Part shown: piece by piece, positions 44,574-53,108 of the stretch
Layout of the letters: each line of letters starts with the position of its first letter
Numbering within the stretch: position 1 is the first letter of the stretch
Source of the DNA: Lutibacter oceani
GTDB lineage: Bacteria > Bacteroidota > Bacteroidia > Flavobacteriales > Flavobacteriaceae
DNA: 64,000 nucleotides
Assembly (NCBI RefSeq): GCF_003384935.1
Contig: NZ_QTTQ01000010.1
Coordinates: forward strand, 434,001 to 498,000
Direction: 5' to 3'
Program-made: the position numbers and the translations under genes
Notes under the pieces: generated by a model
Told to the model about the DNA's origin: nothing
What the model saw: the letters and a program-made list of their open reading frames with translations, nothing else
Databases searched by the model: none

Positions 44574-45626
44574 TTAACTTCCTTTATTCAATTCTAAATA
44601 CTTTTCTACAAAAGCTTTCACCCCATCTTCAAGCCTGGTTTCAGGTTTAAAATTTATATACTTAAATAAACTTTCAACATTTGCATAGGTAGATTGCACA
44701 TCTCCAGGTTGCATTGGTTTAAATACAATTTTTCCCTTTTTATTTAATGCTTTTTCAATTGCCTTAATAAAATCCATTAAAGCAATTGGACTATTATTTC
44801 CGATATTAAATAGTTGATAGGGCTTGCTACTTTTTGATGACGTAGGCTTTTTGGGATTAAATGCCGGGTTATTCTCTTTTGGTGCCAATGGTAATAAACG
44901 TTTTACACTTTCAACAATATCACCCACATAGGTAAAATCTCTACTCATATCACCATTGTTAAACACTTCAAATTCTTTATCTTCAACCATTGCTTTGGTA
45001 AAAATATGTAACGCCATATCTGGTCTTCCCCAAGGTCCATACACAGTAAAAAAGCGTAATCCTGTACACGGAATGTTATATAAATTGGCATACGAATGTG
45101 CCATCATTTCATTTGCTTTTTTACTTGCCGCATACATTGCTAATGGATGGTCGGTACAATTGTCTTCGTGAAAAGGAATTTCTTCACTTAATCCATAAAC
45201 AGAACTTGAAGATGCAAAAACCAAATGTTCAACAGGGTATGCTCTGCAACTTTCTAAAATATTTAAAAAACCTGTAATATTACTATCTACATACGATTGT
45301 GGATTTTCAAGTGAGTATCGCACTCCTGCTTGAGCCGCCAAATTCACTACATAATTAAATTGTTGTTCTTTAAAAAGTTGTTTTATATTTTCTAAATCGG
45401 TTAAATCTAATTTAATGAATGAATTATTTTCAACTTTTAATAGCTTATTATATTCAATGTCTGAAGTATTAAAACCAAGATCCTTTAATCGTGCTAATTT
45501 TAAATTTACATCGTAATAATCGTTAATGCTATCCAGTCCAACTACCTCATATCCAGATGCTACTAATAATTTAGCCAAATGATGACCAATAAAACCAGCC
45601 ATACCTGTAATTAATACTTTTTTCAT
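44574..45626 (-). CDS. UDP-glucuronate 4-epimerase
   Basis: Extended SDR of 350 residues converting UDP-glucuronate to UDP-galacturonate. NAD-binding GMAGFIGHH is at 8-16. FASSSSVYG at 137-145 and YAASK (165-169) give the catalytic Ser/Tyr/Lys. RFFTVYGPWGRPDMALHIFT is the signature that separates this group (CapI/GAE) from UDP-glucose 4-epimerase. It is the most upstream gene of the minus-strand locus. Together with the decarboxylase at 22578 it competes for the same UDP-glucuronate pool, so galacturonate and xylose are likely sugars in the polymer. Confidence 0.9.
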   Translation of the reverse strand: MKKVLITGMAGFIGHHLAKLLVASGYEVVGLDSINDYYDVNLKLARLKDLGFNTSDIEYNKLLKVENNSFIKLDLTDLENIKQLFKEQQFNYVVNLAAQAGVRYSLENPQSYVDSNITGFLNILESCRAYPVEHLVFASSSSVYGLSEEIPFHEDNCTDHPLAMYAASKKANEMMAHSYANLYNIPCTGLRFFTVYGPWGRPDMALHIFTKAMVEDKEFEVFNNGDMSRDFTYVGDIVESVKRLLPLAPKENNPAFNPKKPTSSKSSKPYQLFNIGNNSPIALMDFIKAIEKALNKKGKIVFKPMQPGDVQSTYANVESLFKYINFKPETRLEDGVKAFVEKYLELNKGS

Positions 45627-45670
45627 AAAAATTATTTATTATAAAATAAATTTAATAATTAAAATTAAAC

Positions 45671-45818
45671 CGTCATTGCAGGATGGAGGGTTAAGAAAAT
45701 GTTCTGTGAACATTTTTACCGTTCAGGCCAGCCGGCACAAGGCAAAATATAAATGAAGTAATCTGTTCCTTAGATGCAGATTACCACGTCGTTTTACCAA
45801 ACTCCTCGTAATGACATT
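45671..45818. repeat. Inverted intergenic repeat interrupted by an insert
   Basis: CGTCATTGCAGGATGGAGG at the left and CTCCTCGTAATGAC at the right are inverted copies of the 44295-type motif. GAAGTAATCT and AGATTACCACGTCG are inner arms. A GC-richer piece (GTTCAGGCCAGCCGGCAC) lies inside. No ORF. The rest of 45627-45954 shows nothing else except a -7-like box. Confidence 0.6.
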
Positions 45819-45924
45819 AAATTTCTTCATCCATCATCAACAAAAATAAAACTAAATACTACAAACAGTTAATATAAGCTGTATTTATTTTGATATAGTA
45901 ACAATATTTATCAAATTAACTTTC

Positions 45925-45932
45925 TAAATTTG
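45925..45932 (+). promoter_or_regulatory. Putative -7 promoter element of ftcD
   Basis: TAAATTTG, a perfect TAnnTTTG match, lies 22 nt before the ATG at 45955. No clear TTG lies 17-21 nt further upstream. Confidence 0.3.
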
Positions 45933-45954
45933 AACAACCAAATTAATAATAACA

Positions 45955-47643
45955 ATGAATAAACAATTAATAGAATGTGTTCCTAATATTAGTGAGGGAA
46001 GAGATTCAATAAAAATAAATACGATAGCTGCTATAGTTGAAACTGTTGAAGGTGTAAAATTATTAGATATTGATCCCGGAAAAGCAACCAATAGAACGGT
46101 TATTACTTTTGTTGGTGAACCAGAAAATGTGATTGAAGCTGCTTTTAGATTGATTAAAAAAGCTGCCGAATTAATTGATATGAGTAAACATTCCGGTGAA
46201 CACCCTCGTTTTGGAGCTACCGATGTTTGTCCGTTAGTTCCTATTTCTAATATAACACTAGAAGAAGCTGCTGTTTATGCACATAAATTAGGTGAACGTG
46301 TTGGTAAAGAATTAGGAATTCCCGGTTATTTTTATGAAAATGCTGCTAAAGAAGACAAAAGAAAAAACTTGGCAAATTGTAGATCGGGAGAATATGAAGG
46401 TTTAAACCAGAAATTGGTAAATCCTGAATGGAAACCTGATTTTGGCCCTGCAGAATTTAATGATTCTGTTAAAAAAAGTGGTGCTACTGCCATTTCAGCA
46501 CGCGATTTTTTAATTGCTTATAATGTAAATTTAAATACAACTTCAACACGAAGAGCCAATGCAATTGCATTTGATATTCGTGAAGCTGGTAGAGTAAAAT
46601 ATGAAAATGGTGTTTCAGGAAAAAAAGTCTTGGATAAAAATGGAAATCCTGTTCGTATTCCTGGTAAATTAAAAGCGGTTAAAGGAATTGGTTGGTATAT
46701 TGAAGAATATGGAATTGCTCAAATTTCTTACAATTTAACAAACATTAGCATAACTTCTATGCATGTTGCTTTTGACGAAACCGTTAAAGCTGCAACAGAA
46801 AGAGGGCTGCGAGTTACGGGTTCAGAATTAATTGGACTTATTCCTTTAAAAGCAATGTTAGATGCCGGTGACTACTTTTTAAAAAAACAACAACGTTCTT
46901 TAGGAATTTCTGAAGCTGAAAAAATTAAAATTGCAGTTAAATCTTTAGGTTTAGACGATTTAAAACCTTTCAATCCGAAGGAAAAAATTATTGAATATTT
47001 ATTAGAAGATGACACTAAAAAACTAATAGATTTAACTGTTTCTGAATTTGCTGAAGAAACTGCCGGAGAATCTATGGCTCCTGGTGGTGGATCTATTGCT
47101 GCCTATGTGGGATCATTGGGAGTATCTTTGGGAACTATGGTTGCAAATCTTTCAGCTCATAAAGCTGGTTGGGATGATAAATGGGAATTTTATTCAGAAT
47201 GGGCAGTAAAAGGACAAGCCTATAAGAATAAATTATTGTTTTTAGTTGATGAAGATACCAATGCTTTTAATAAAATAATTGATGGTTTTAGAATGCCTAA
47301 ATCCAACCCTGAAGAAATGGAAGCCAGAAAAGAGGCTATTGAAAACGCAACAAAATACGCTACAGAAATTCCTTTTCAAGTAATGGAAACTGCTTTTAAT
47401 TCTATGGAAGTAATGCAGGCAATGCTAAAAGAAGGTTTACAAAGTTCGTTATCTGATGCTGGTGTTGGAGTTTTATGTGCTAGAACAGCGGTAGTTGGAG
47501 CATATTTTAATGTTAGAATCAATGCTAAAGACATAAAAGACAGGGTATTTGCCGATAAAATAGTAGCTAAAGCAAATGCAATTTATCAAAATACTATGGC
47601 TCTTGAAAAAGAAGTAATTGCTTTTATTGATACAAAAATGTAG
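45955..47643 (+). CDS. ftcD: Bifunctional glutamate formimidoyltransferase/formimidoyltetrahydrofolate cyclodeaminase
   Basis: A 562-residue fusion of the two last folate-linked steps of histidine degradation. The transferase half starts ECVPNISEGRD and holds HSGEHPRFGATDVCPLVPI (about 80-98). The cyclodeaminase half, from about 345, includes ESMAPGGGSIAAYVGSLG with APGGGS at 375-380. The length matches the mammalian-type bifunctional enzyme that is common in Bacteroidota. No other hut genes are in the window. It is monocistronic by context, with repeats on both sides. Confidence 0.95.
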   Translation: MNKQLIECVPNISEGRDSIKINTIAAIVETVEGVKLLDIDPGKATNRTVITFVGEPENVIEAAFRLIKKAAELIDMSKHSGEHPRFGATDVCPLVPISNITLEEAAVYAHKLGERVGKELGIPGYFYENAAKEDKRKNLANCRSGEYEGLNQKLVNPEWKPDFGPAEFNDSVKKSGATAISARDFLIAYNVNLNTTSTRRANAIAFDIREAGRVKYENGVSGKKVLDKNGNPVRIPGKLKAVKGIGWYIEEYGIAQISYNLTNISITSMHVAFDETVKAATERGLRVTGSELIGLIPLKAMLDAGDYFLKKQQRSLGISEAEKIKIAVKSLGLDDLKPFNPKEKIIEYLLEDDTKKLIDLTVSEFAEETAGESMAPGGGSIAAYVGSLGVSLGTMVANLSAHKAGWDDKWEFYSEWAVKGQAYKNKLLFLVDEDTNAFNKIIDGFRMPKSNPEEMEARKEAIENATKYATEIPFQVMETAFNSMEVMQAMLKEGLQSSLSDAGVGVLCARTAVVGAYFNVRINAKDIKDRVFADKIVAKANAIYQNTMALEKEVIAFIDTKM

Positions 47644-47730
47644 TATTTAGAAGAATTGCCAAACTATAACAAAGCAAACGTCATTACGAGGAGGAAACGA
47701 CGAAGTAATCTTTTTATTAATTAACGGATT

Positions 47731-47839
47731 GTCACACTGAGTTAAGCCTGTCCTGAGCTTTGTCGAAGGGTTAAAGTGTTCATTTTAATCTAAATAAAAT
47801 TTGAACTAACAAAAAAGTCTTCGACAGGCTCAGACTGAC
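47731..47839. repeat. GTCACACTGAG...CTTCGACAGGCTCAGACTGAC repeat, unit 1
   Basis: About 109 bp. The ends are imperfect inverted copies (GTCACACTGAG/CTCAGACTGAC, with CTTTGTCGAAG/CTTCGACAGG inside). The interior TTTTAATCTAAATAAAATTT is shared with unit 2. It is preceded by a TCATTACGAGGAGG...GACGAAGTAATCT motif at 47691-47710. Confidence 0.75.
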
Positions 47840-47868
47840 TGTAAAACTCTAATCAAAAAAACACGCAT

Positions 47869-47952
47869 GTCACACTGAGCTTGTCGAAGTGCTCGTTTTA
47901 ATCTAAATAAAATTTGAACTAACAAAAAAGTCTTCGACAGGCTCAGACTGAC
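47869..47952. repeat. GTCACACTGAG...CTTCGACAGGCTCAGACTGAC repeat, unit 2
   Basis: An 84-bp copy of unit 1 with a cleaner left arm, GTCACACTGAGCTTGTCGAAG, that pairs with the right end. It lies just after the cca stop codon and convergently after ftcD, where the hairpin could act as a transcription terminator for either gene. That role is inference. Confidence 0.75.
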
Positions 47953-47966
47953 AAAACAAATAATTT

Positions 47967-49406
47967 CTATAATTTAGAGGAATTCCCAATTTTAACACCT
48001 AATTTCTCAGCTTGTTTTAACATAAAATCATAGGCTTCATCATAATCATTTGCAATTTTACCGTCTAAAATAGCTTCTTTAATGGCATCTTTTATCAGGC
48101 CTATTTCTCGGCAAGGTTTTAAATTAAAAGTTTCCATAATTAATTCACCCGAAATAGGTGGTTGAAAATTACGTACGTGGTCACGTTCTTCAACTTCTTT
48201 TATTTTTTCACGAACAATTTTAAAATTGTTATGATATCTTTCAAATTTAGTTGGATTTTTAGTTGTAATGTCAGCTTCACACAAAGTCATTAAGCTATCA
48301 ATATCTTCCCCTGTATCAAACACCAAACGTCTAACAGCAGCATCTGTAACGTCAGATGCTAATATTATAGGACGAGAACTTAAAAACACCATTTTCTGAA
48401 CAAATTTCATTTTATTATTCAAAGGCATTTTTAAACGCTTAAATAATTTGTAAACCATTTTAGAACCTACAAATTCGTGTGAGTGAAATGTCCAGCCAAC
48501 TTTTTTATCAAATTTTTTGGTGGGTGCTTTTCCAATATCGTGCAATAATGCAGCCCAACGCAACCATAAATCTTCAGTATTTCTAGATATATTATCAACC
48601 ACTTCTAAAGTATGGTAAAAATTATCTTTATGCTTCTGCCCTTCAACTTCATCCACACCTTGTAAATTAGTTAATTCAGGTAAAAACCGTTCTAATAATT
48701 TTGTTTTATGAAGTAATAATATACCCACAGAAGGCACTTCTGAAAGCATTATTTTGTTAAATTCATCTATAATACGTTCCCTGGTAATAATGTCTAAACG
48801 TTCAGCATTTTTTGTAATTGCGTTTAATGAATCTGTTTCAATTGTAAAGTTTAATTGTGTTGCAAAACGAATGGCTCTCATCATTCTTAATGGATCATCC
48901 GAATACGTAATATCGGGATTTAGAGGCGTTCTAATAATTTTATTTTCTAAATCTTTAATTCCCTCAAAAGGATCCAGTAATGCTCCAAAATCAGCTTTAT
49001 TTAAACTTAAAGCTAAAGCGTTTATTGTAAAATCACGTCTGTTTTGATCATCTTCCAACGTTCCATTTTCTACTACTGGATTTCTACTATTTTCAGTATA
49101 AGATTCTTTTCTTGCTCCTACAAATTCAATTTCAATATCGTTATAACGTAACATTGCTGTTCCGTATGTTTTAAAAACTTGCACTTTTGGTTTATTTGGT
49201 AATAATTTAGCCACTTCTTGAGCCAGTTCAATACCACTGCCAATTGCCACAATATCAATATCTTTTGGAGTTCCTCTTTTTAAAAAATAATCACGCACAA
49301 AACCTCCAATAACATAAGTATCTAGCTTTAAATTAGTAGCTGCTTTTGAAATGTATTCAAAAATGGGATGCGATAATGCGTCTTTATAAGTATTGTTTTC
49401 TGACAT
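47967..49406 (-). CDS. cca: CCA tRNA nucleotidyltransferase with HD domain
   Basis: A 479-residue class II nucleotidyltransferase that adds or repairs the 3' CCA of tRNA. The catalytic head has YVIGGFVRDYF (GGFVRD at 34-39) and the DID metal pair at 49-51. RRDFTINAL (123-131) and DPLRMMRAIRFATQ (171-184) are the neck motifs. An HD phosphohydrolase domain starts near 250, with HD at 289-290 in LLHDIGK. Poly(A) polymerases share the head, but these motifs and the HD domain favour CCA addition. It is monocistronic and convergent with ftcD. Confidence 0.88.
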   Translation of the reverse strand: MSENNTYKDALSHPIFEYISKAATNLKLDTYVIGGFVRDYFLKRGTPKDIDIVAIGSGIELAQEVAKLLPNKPKVQVFKTYGTAMLRYNDIEIEFVGARKESYTENSRNPVVENGTLEDDQNRRDFTINALALSLNKADFGALLDPFEGIKDLENKIIRTPLNPDITYSDDPLRMMRAIRFATQLNFTIETDSLNAITKNAERLDIITRERIIDEFNKIMLSEVPSVGILLLHKTKLLERFLPELTNLQGVDEVEGQKHKDNFYHTLEVVDNISRNTEDLWLRWAALLHDIGKAPTKKFDKKVGWTFHSHEFVGSKMVYKLFKRLKMPLNNKMKFVQKMVFLSSRPIILASDVTDAAVRRLVFDTGEDIDSLMTLCEADITTKNPTKFERYHNNFKIVREKIKEVEERDHVRNFQPPISGELIMETFNLKPCREIGLIKDAIKEAILDGKIANDYDEAYDFMLKQAEKLGVKIGNSSKL

Positions 49407-49441
49407 ATTTTCTAATAACCAAGTCTATAAAATATAAAAAC

Positions 49442-49570
49442 CGTCATTCTGAACTTGTTTACTTATTCCTTACTTATTTTAACATATGGAATTCGTGAAT
49501 CTTCGATTTCAGAATCTCATCAAACTGATAGACTATTACGATGTGAACCTGAAACAAGTTCAGGTTGACG
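49442..49570. repeat. CGTCATTCTGAACTTG inverted element
   Basis: A 129-bp unit beginning CGTCATTCTGAACTTG and ending CAAGTTCAGGTTGACG, with inner GAATCTTCGATTTCAGAATC. Its left 80 bp closely match the element at 52027-52155. It fills the gap between cca and tsaC. Confidence 0.7.
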
Positions 49571-49615
49571 AAACTTAATATTTTAAATAACTCCTGTTTT
49601 TTGCTTTAAAATTTA

Positions 49616-50179
49616 TTAATCGCGAATTACAATTATTTCACCATTTTCAGCTACTTTTAAAATAGTAGATGATTTGTCATTCACTTCTTCGCGCTGCAAA
49701 TTTACAATATAGTCAACGCTATCCAAAATTGCTTTGTCTATTTCTTTAAAACATTTTGGTGTTGAATTCCCACTAACATTTGCAGAAGTAGAAACTATTG
49801 GTTTTCCAAAAGCCGAAATCAACTGCTTGCAAAACTCATTTTGAACAATTCTAATAGCCACCGTGTTATCTGAAGCAACAACATTTTTTGCCAATCCTAC
49901 TGGATTATTATAAATAATTGATGTTGGATTTGAAGTATTATTTAACAGATCAATAACTGTATTTGGTATTTTTGAAATATATTTTTGAAGCATTTCAATA
50001 CCATCAACTAAAATTATTAAACTCTTACTTTCTGACCGATTTTTAATTTTAAAAATGGTATTTACAGCTACTTCAGAAGTTGCATCACAACCAATTCCCC
50101 AAACTGTATCTGTTGGGTATAAAATAACTTGTTCATTTTTTAGCACCTTTAATGCTTTATTTATTTCAGAAGTGAACAT
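49616..50179 (-). CDS. tsaC: Threonylcarbamoyl-AMP synthase (YrdC/Sua5 family)
   Basis: A 187-residue YrdC-fold enzyme that makes threonylcarbamoyl-AMP from threonine, bicarbonate and ATP for t6A37 in tRNA. YPTDTVWGIGCDA (21-33) and KIKNRSESKSL (44-54) form the ATP/threonine site. STSANVSGN near 131-139 is the conserved C-terminal motif. It lacks the extra Sua5 domain, so it is the short TsaC-type. It is 2 nt from the glycerophosphotransferase-like gene upstream, an operon link without obvious functional meaning. Confidence 0.9.
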   Translation of the reverse strand: MFTSEINKALKVLKNEQVILYPTDTVWGIGCDATSEVAVNTIFKIKNRSESKSLIILVDGIEMLQKYISKIPNTVIDLLNNTSNPTSIIYNNPVGLAKNVVASDNTVAIRIVQNEFCKQLISAFGKPIVSTSANVSGNSTPKCFKEIDKAILDSVDYIVNLQREEVNDKSSTILKVAENGEIIVIRD

Positions 50180-50181
50180 TC

Positions 50182-51216
50182 TTATTTACCAAATATTTTA
50201 TGAATTTTTAAACGTCGTAAAAAAGACAAATTTCTTTTTTCAGGAATGCCATTTTTAGTTATATAACTTTCAACAGCCTCAACCATTCTTAATGCTGAAT
50301 TTCCATCGTTAAAAGGATGGTATTCTGAAACAATATGCTGCCGTTGCTTTTTAAATAGATCCTTTTCTAAATTAGCACAAATTTTTTCTTCAAGGTTGGT
50401 ATATTCCAAAGAATTATCCCATTGAATATTTTTAGAACTACATTTAAACGTAATTACTGGTTTATCTAACAGTAAAAACTCGTAAACAACCGAAGATGTG
50501 TCACTGATCATAATATCGGCCAGTAACAAAAATTTAATAATATTTCGTTCTTCTTCAAAAATAATATTGGCAGTTTCTTTGGCTAATTTCTTATAGGCTT
50601 CAACTAATTCCTCAGCCATTAAATCGTGAAATTTAACCAATATTAAATAATCCTTATTTTTTGAAAGTTGTTTAAACTCTTCAATTAAAAATGATGCCGA
50701 TGTTAGTGATGGTGAAAACGTTGGTGCATAAAGCACAATTTTTTCAGCCTGATATTTTTTTAATAATGCTGTTTTATAATCATCATATTTATGTAATTCT
50801 TTTCCATAAATATCAATTTTAGGCCAACCGGTTTCAATTACATCAAAATTTTTATGCTTGGCTTTTAGTTCTAAAAATTTTCGTGTAAAAAAAGGTCCTT
50901 GAGTTAAGTATAAATCAAAATAATGTCGAATTCTAAAATGCCCTTTTTTTTCACCTGCAAAACCGTGAAAAACCTGTACTTTTAAGCCTCTTAAATAATA
51001 TGGAACTTCATTACCAGGAACAAAAATAGCATCGCTTTTAAATGCTTTTACTTCGTTCATATTAGAAGTAAAAGGCTCATTTTTAAAAGGAAATTTCTCT
51101 TTTATTGGTTCCTTTACAAACCACAAATACTCATGTTTTTTTTCTTTTAAAACCTGCATAATAGGTTCTAAAATTCCAAAAGCATAAGGATTTTGACAAA
51201 AAAGTATTGTTTTCAA
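50182..51216 (-). CDS. CDP-glycerol:poly(glycerophosphate) glycerophosphotransferase-family protein
   Basis: A 344-residue GT-B-like protein of the TagF/TarB family. HGFAGEKKG (84-92), YAPTFSPS (163-170) and SDTSSVVYEFLLLDKPVITF (238-257) match the conserved active-site blocks. In Gram-positive bacteria the family builds teichoic acids; in Gram-negative loci it adds polyol-phosphate or related groups to surface glycans. It is encoded 4 nt from a nucleotidyltransferase at 51221, which may make its CDP-activated donor. No membrane helix is seen. Confidence 0.82.
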   Translation of the reverse strand: MKTILFCQNPYAFGILEPIMQVLKEKKHEYLWFVKEPIKEKFPFKNEPFTSNMNEVKAFKSDAIFVPGNEVPYYLRGLKVQVFHGFAGEKKGHFRIRHYFDLYLTQGPFFTRKFLELKAKHKNFDVIETGWPKIDIYGKELHKYDDYKTALLKKYQAEKIVLYAPTFSPSLTSASFLIEEFKQLSKNKDYLILVKFHDLMAEELVEAYKKLAKETANIIFEEERNIIKFLLLADIMISDTSSVVYEFLLLDKPVITFKCSSKNIQWDNSLEYTNLEEKICANLEKDLFKKQRQHIVSEYHPFNDGNSALRMVEAVESYITKNGIPEKRNLSFLRRLKIHKIFGK

Positions 51217-51220
51217 GGTA

Positions 51221-51901
51221 TTAAACTATTTTGTTGGCATTTTGTAAATCTTCCGCAAAATCAACCTCTATACAGTTGTATTTTGAAATATCTATAGCTT
51301 TAACTTTTAAGTTATTTTCTGCTATTGCAGTTTCTAAACCTTTCTCAAAGTAATCGTTCGCATCACATTTTTCCAATTGAGAAATAAACGTATCTAAATC
51401 GTTAGAAGCAATAAAATTAATTCCAACAGCTTCCCCTAAACCATTTTTAACTTCTTTGGAAAGTTCATTTACAAAGCCATCTTTAAGCGTGTATTTTACT
51501 TCTTCATCAGCAACGCTTAATGTGTTTACTGAAATAAATGAATTATTTTTTTCAATATCATTTAACAGTACAGAAAGTAATTTTTCATCAAAAACAACAT
51601 CACCATTAAACCATAACACTGATTTACCTCTATGTTTTTTTAATGCCTGTAATAAACTTTTTGAAGTATTTGTTTGATCGAAAAACGGGTTGTACACATA
51701 ATTAACTTCAGGAAAACGCTCCATAATTAAGTCCTTTTTAAACCCAACAACCGTTGTTACATCATTAATATCAAAATATTTTGAAATATTTTTAAGTTGT
51801 TTCGCCATTATACTTTCTCCATCTTTTAATGGTGTTAATGGTTTTGGAAAGGGATTTCCAAGTCTAGAACCTATACCTGCTGCTAAAATGACAATTTTCA
51901 A
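51221..51901 (-). CDS. Sugar- or choline-phosphate nucleotidyltransferase
   Basis: A 226-residue GT-A-like NTP transferase. AAGIGSRLGNPFPKPLTPL (7-25) is the nucleotide-binding loop and WFNGDVVFDEKL carries the metal-binding aspartate. It is shorter than RfbA-type thymidylyltransferases and near the size of LicC/phosphocholine or related cytidylyltransferases. Given its partner at 50182, a CDP-polyol or CDP-alcohol product is plausible but not shown by sequence. Confidence 0.8.
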   Translation of the reverse strand: MKIVILAAGIGSRLGNPFPKPLTPLKDGESIMAKQLKNISKYFDINDVTTVVGFKKDLIMERFPEVNYVYNPFFDQTNTSKSLLQALKKHRGKSVLWFNGDVVFDEKLLSVLLNDIEKNNSFISVNTLSVADEEVKYTLKDGFVNELSKEVKNGLGEAVGINFIASNDLDTFISQLEKCDANDYFEKGLETAIAENNLKVKAIDISKYNCIEVDFAEDLQNANKIV

Positions 51902-52026
51902 TGTACTTACGCTTTAAATTTAATTAATTGATGACAAAAATATAACTTTAAATTTTAATTGTGTTAACATTTGCAAATCGTTAAGTAAAAGACAAAAAAA
52001 GAAGCCTTCAAAAAAGTATTAAAACC

Positions 52027-52155
52027 CGTCATTCTAAACTTGTTTACTCATCCATTTCTTATTTTATAATAAGGAATTCGTGAATCTTCAATTTCAGGTT
52101 TGTATATTAATTGATAATCAATATGATGAGATTCTGAAATAAATTCAGAATGACG
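52027..52155. repeat. CGTCATTCTAAACTTG inverted element
   Basis: A 129-bp unit beginning CGTCATTCTAAACTTG and ending AAATTCAGAATGACG. The segment GAATTCGTGAATCTTC and its surroundings match 49442-49570, while the right half differs. It fills most of the 294-bp gap between the nucleotidyltransferase and dapD. Confidence 0.7.
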
Positions 52156-52195
52156 TTTTTCAAAAATTTATACAGCCTTTATGTGGTATTCTTTA

Positions 52196-53011
52196 TTAAA
52201 CGGCTACATCATTCTCACGAAGTGCATCATTTAAACTCGTCTTTTTATTAGTACTTTCTTTTCTTTTACCAATAATTAAAGCACAAGGAACATTGTAAGT
52301 TCCGGCTTTAAATTTTTTAGGATAACTTCCCGGAATTACAACAGAACGTTCAGGAACTTCTCCTCTCATTTCAATAGGTTCATCACCTGTAATATCTATA
52401 ATTTTAGTACTCATAGTTAAAACAACATTGGCACCCAAAACAGCTTCTTTTCTAACTCTAACCCCCTCAACAACAATACATCTAGAACCTACAAATACGT
52501 TGTCTTCTATAATTACCGGGGCTGCTTGTAAAGGTTCCAAAACACCACCAATACCTACTCCTCCACTTAAATGCACATTTTTTCCAATTTGAGCACAACT
52601 ACCTACAGTTGCCCAAGTATCCACCATTGTTCCTTCATCAACATAAGCGCCAATATTTACGTAACTCGGCATTAAAATAGTTCCTGCAGAAATATAAGAA
52701 CCGTGACGCGCAACTGCATGAGGAACAACTCTAATCCCTTTTTCTTTGTAGCCAGTTTTTAAAGGAATTTTATCGTGATACTCAAAAATACCAACTTCAA
52801 TAGTTTCCATTTTTTGAATTGGAAAATAAAGCACAACCGCTTTTTTTACCCATTCATTCACTTGCCACCCACCTTCAATAGGCTCTGCAACACGTAAAGT
52901 TCCAGCATCTAATAAATTTACAACTTCACGAATGGTATTTTGTGTAATTTCTTCTTTTAATAATTCTCTATTTTCCCAAGCTTTTTCAATAATCTCTCTA
53001 ATTGCTTTCAT
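52196..53011 (-). CDS. dapD: 2,3,4,5-tetrahydropyridine-2,6-dicarboxylate N-succinyltransferase
   Basis: A 271-residue left-handed beta-helix enzyme of lysine and diaminopimelate synthesis that succinylates tetrahydrodipicolinate. I chose the ATG at 53011 (MKAIREIIEKAWENR), which matches the family start and length; an upstream in-frame ATG adds 25 unrelated residues. Hexapeptide coils span about 97-225, with YVDEGTMVDTWATVGSCAQI (123-142) as the DapD signature. It is divergent from ruvX and monocistronic by context. Confidence 0.94.
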   Translation of the reverse strand: MKAIREIIEKAWENRELLKEEITQNTIREVVNLLDAGTLRVAEPIEGGWQVNEWVKKAVVLYFPIQKMETIEVGIFEYHDKIPLKTGYKEKGIRVVPHAVARHGSYISAGTILMPSYVNIGAYVDEGTMVDTWATVGSCAQIGKNVHLSGGVGIGGVLEPLQAAPVIIEDNVFVGSRCIVVEGVRVRKEAVLGANVVLTMSTKIIDITGDEPIEMRGEVPERSVVIPGSYPKKFKAGTYNVPCALIIGKRKESTNKKTSLNDALRENDVAV

Positions 53012-53073
53012 CTTTAAATAATTCTTTAAGAAAGCAAATATAAAACTTAAAATAGTATTTGGTTCAAAATGCG

Positions 53074-53081
53074 TAAATTTG
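53074..53081 (+). promoter_or_regulatory. Putative -7 promoter element of ruvX
   Basis: TAAATTTG, a perfect TAnnTTTG match 27 nt upstream of the preferred ruvX start. It would overlap the coding region if the earlier TTG at 53079 were used, which supports the later start. No clear -33 TTG. Confidence 0.3.
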
Positions 53082-53108
53082 CACAACTTTATAAATATTG
53101 TTAACGAA

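Noticed and set aside
53079-53108. Ten-residue N-terminal extension of ruvX from a TTG
   Set aside because: The TTG lies within the TAnnTTTG-like promoter box and the family starts at the ARILAIDYG segment.
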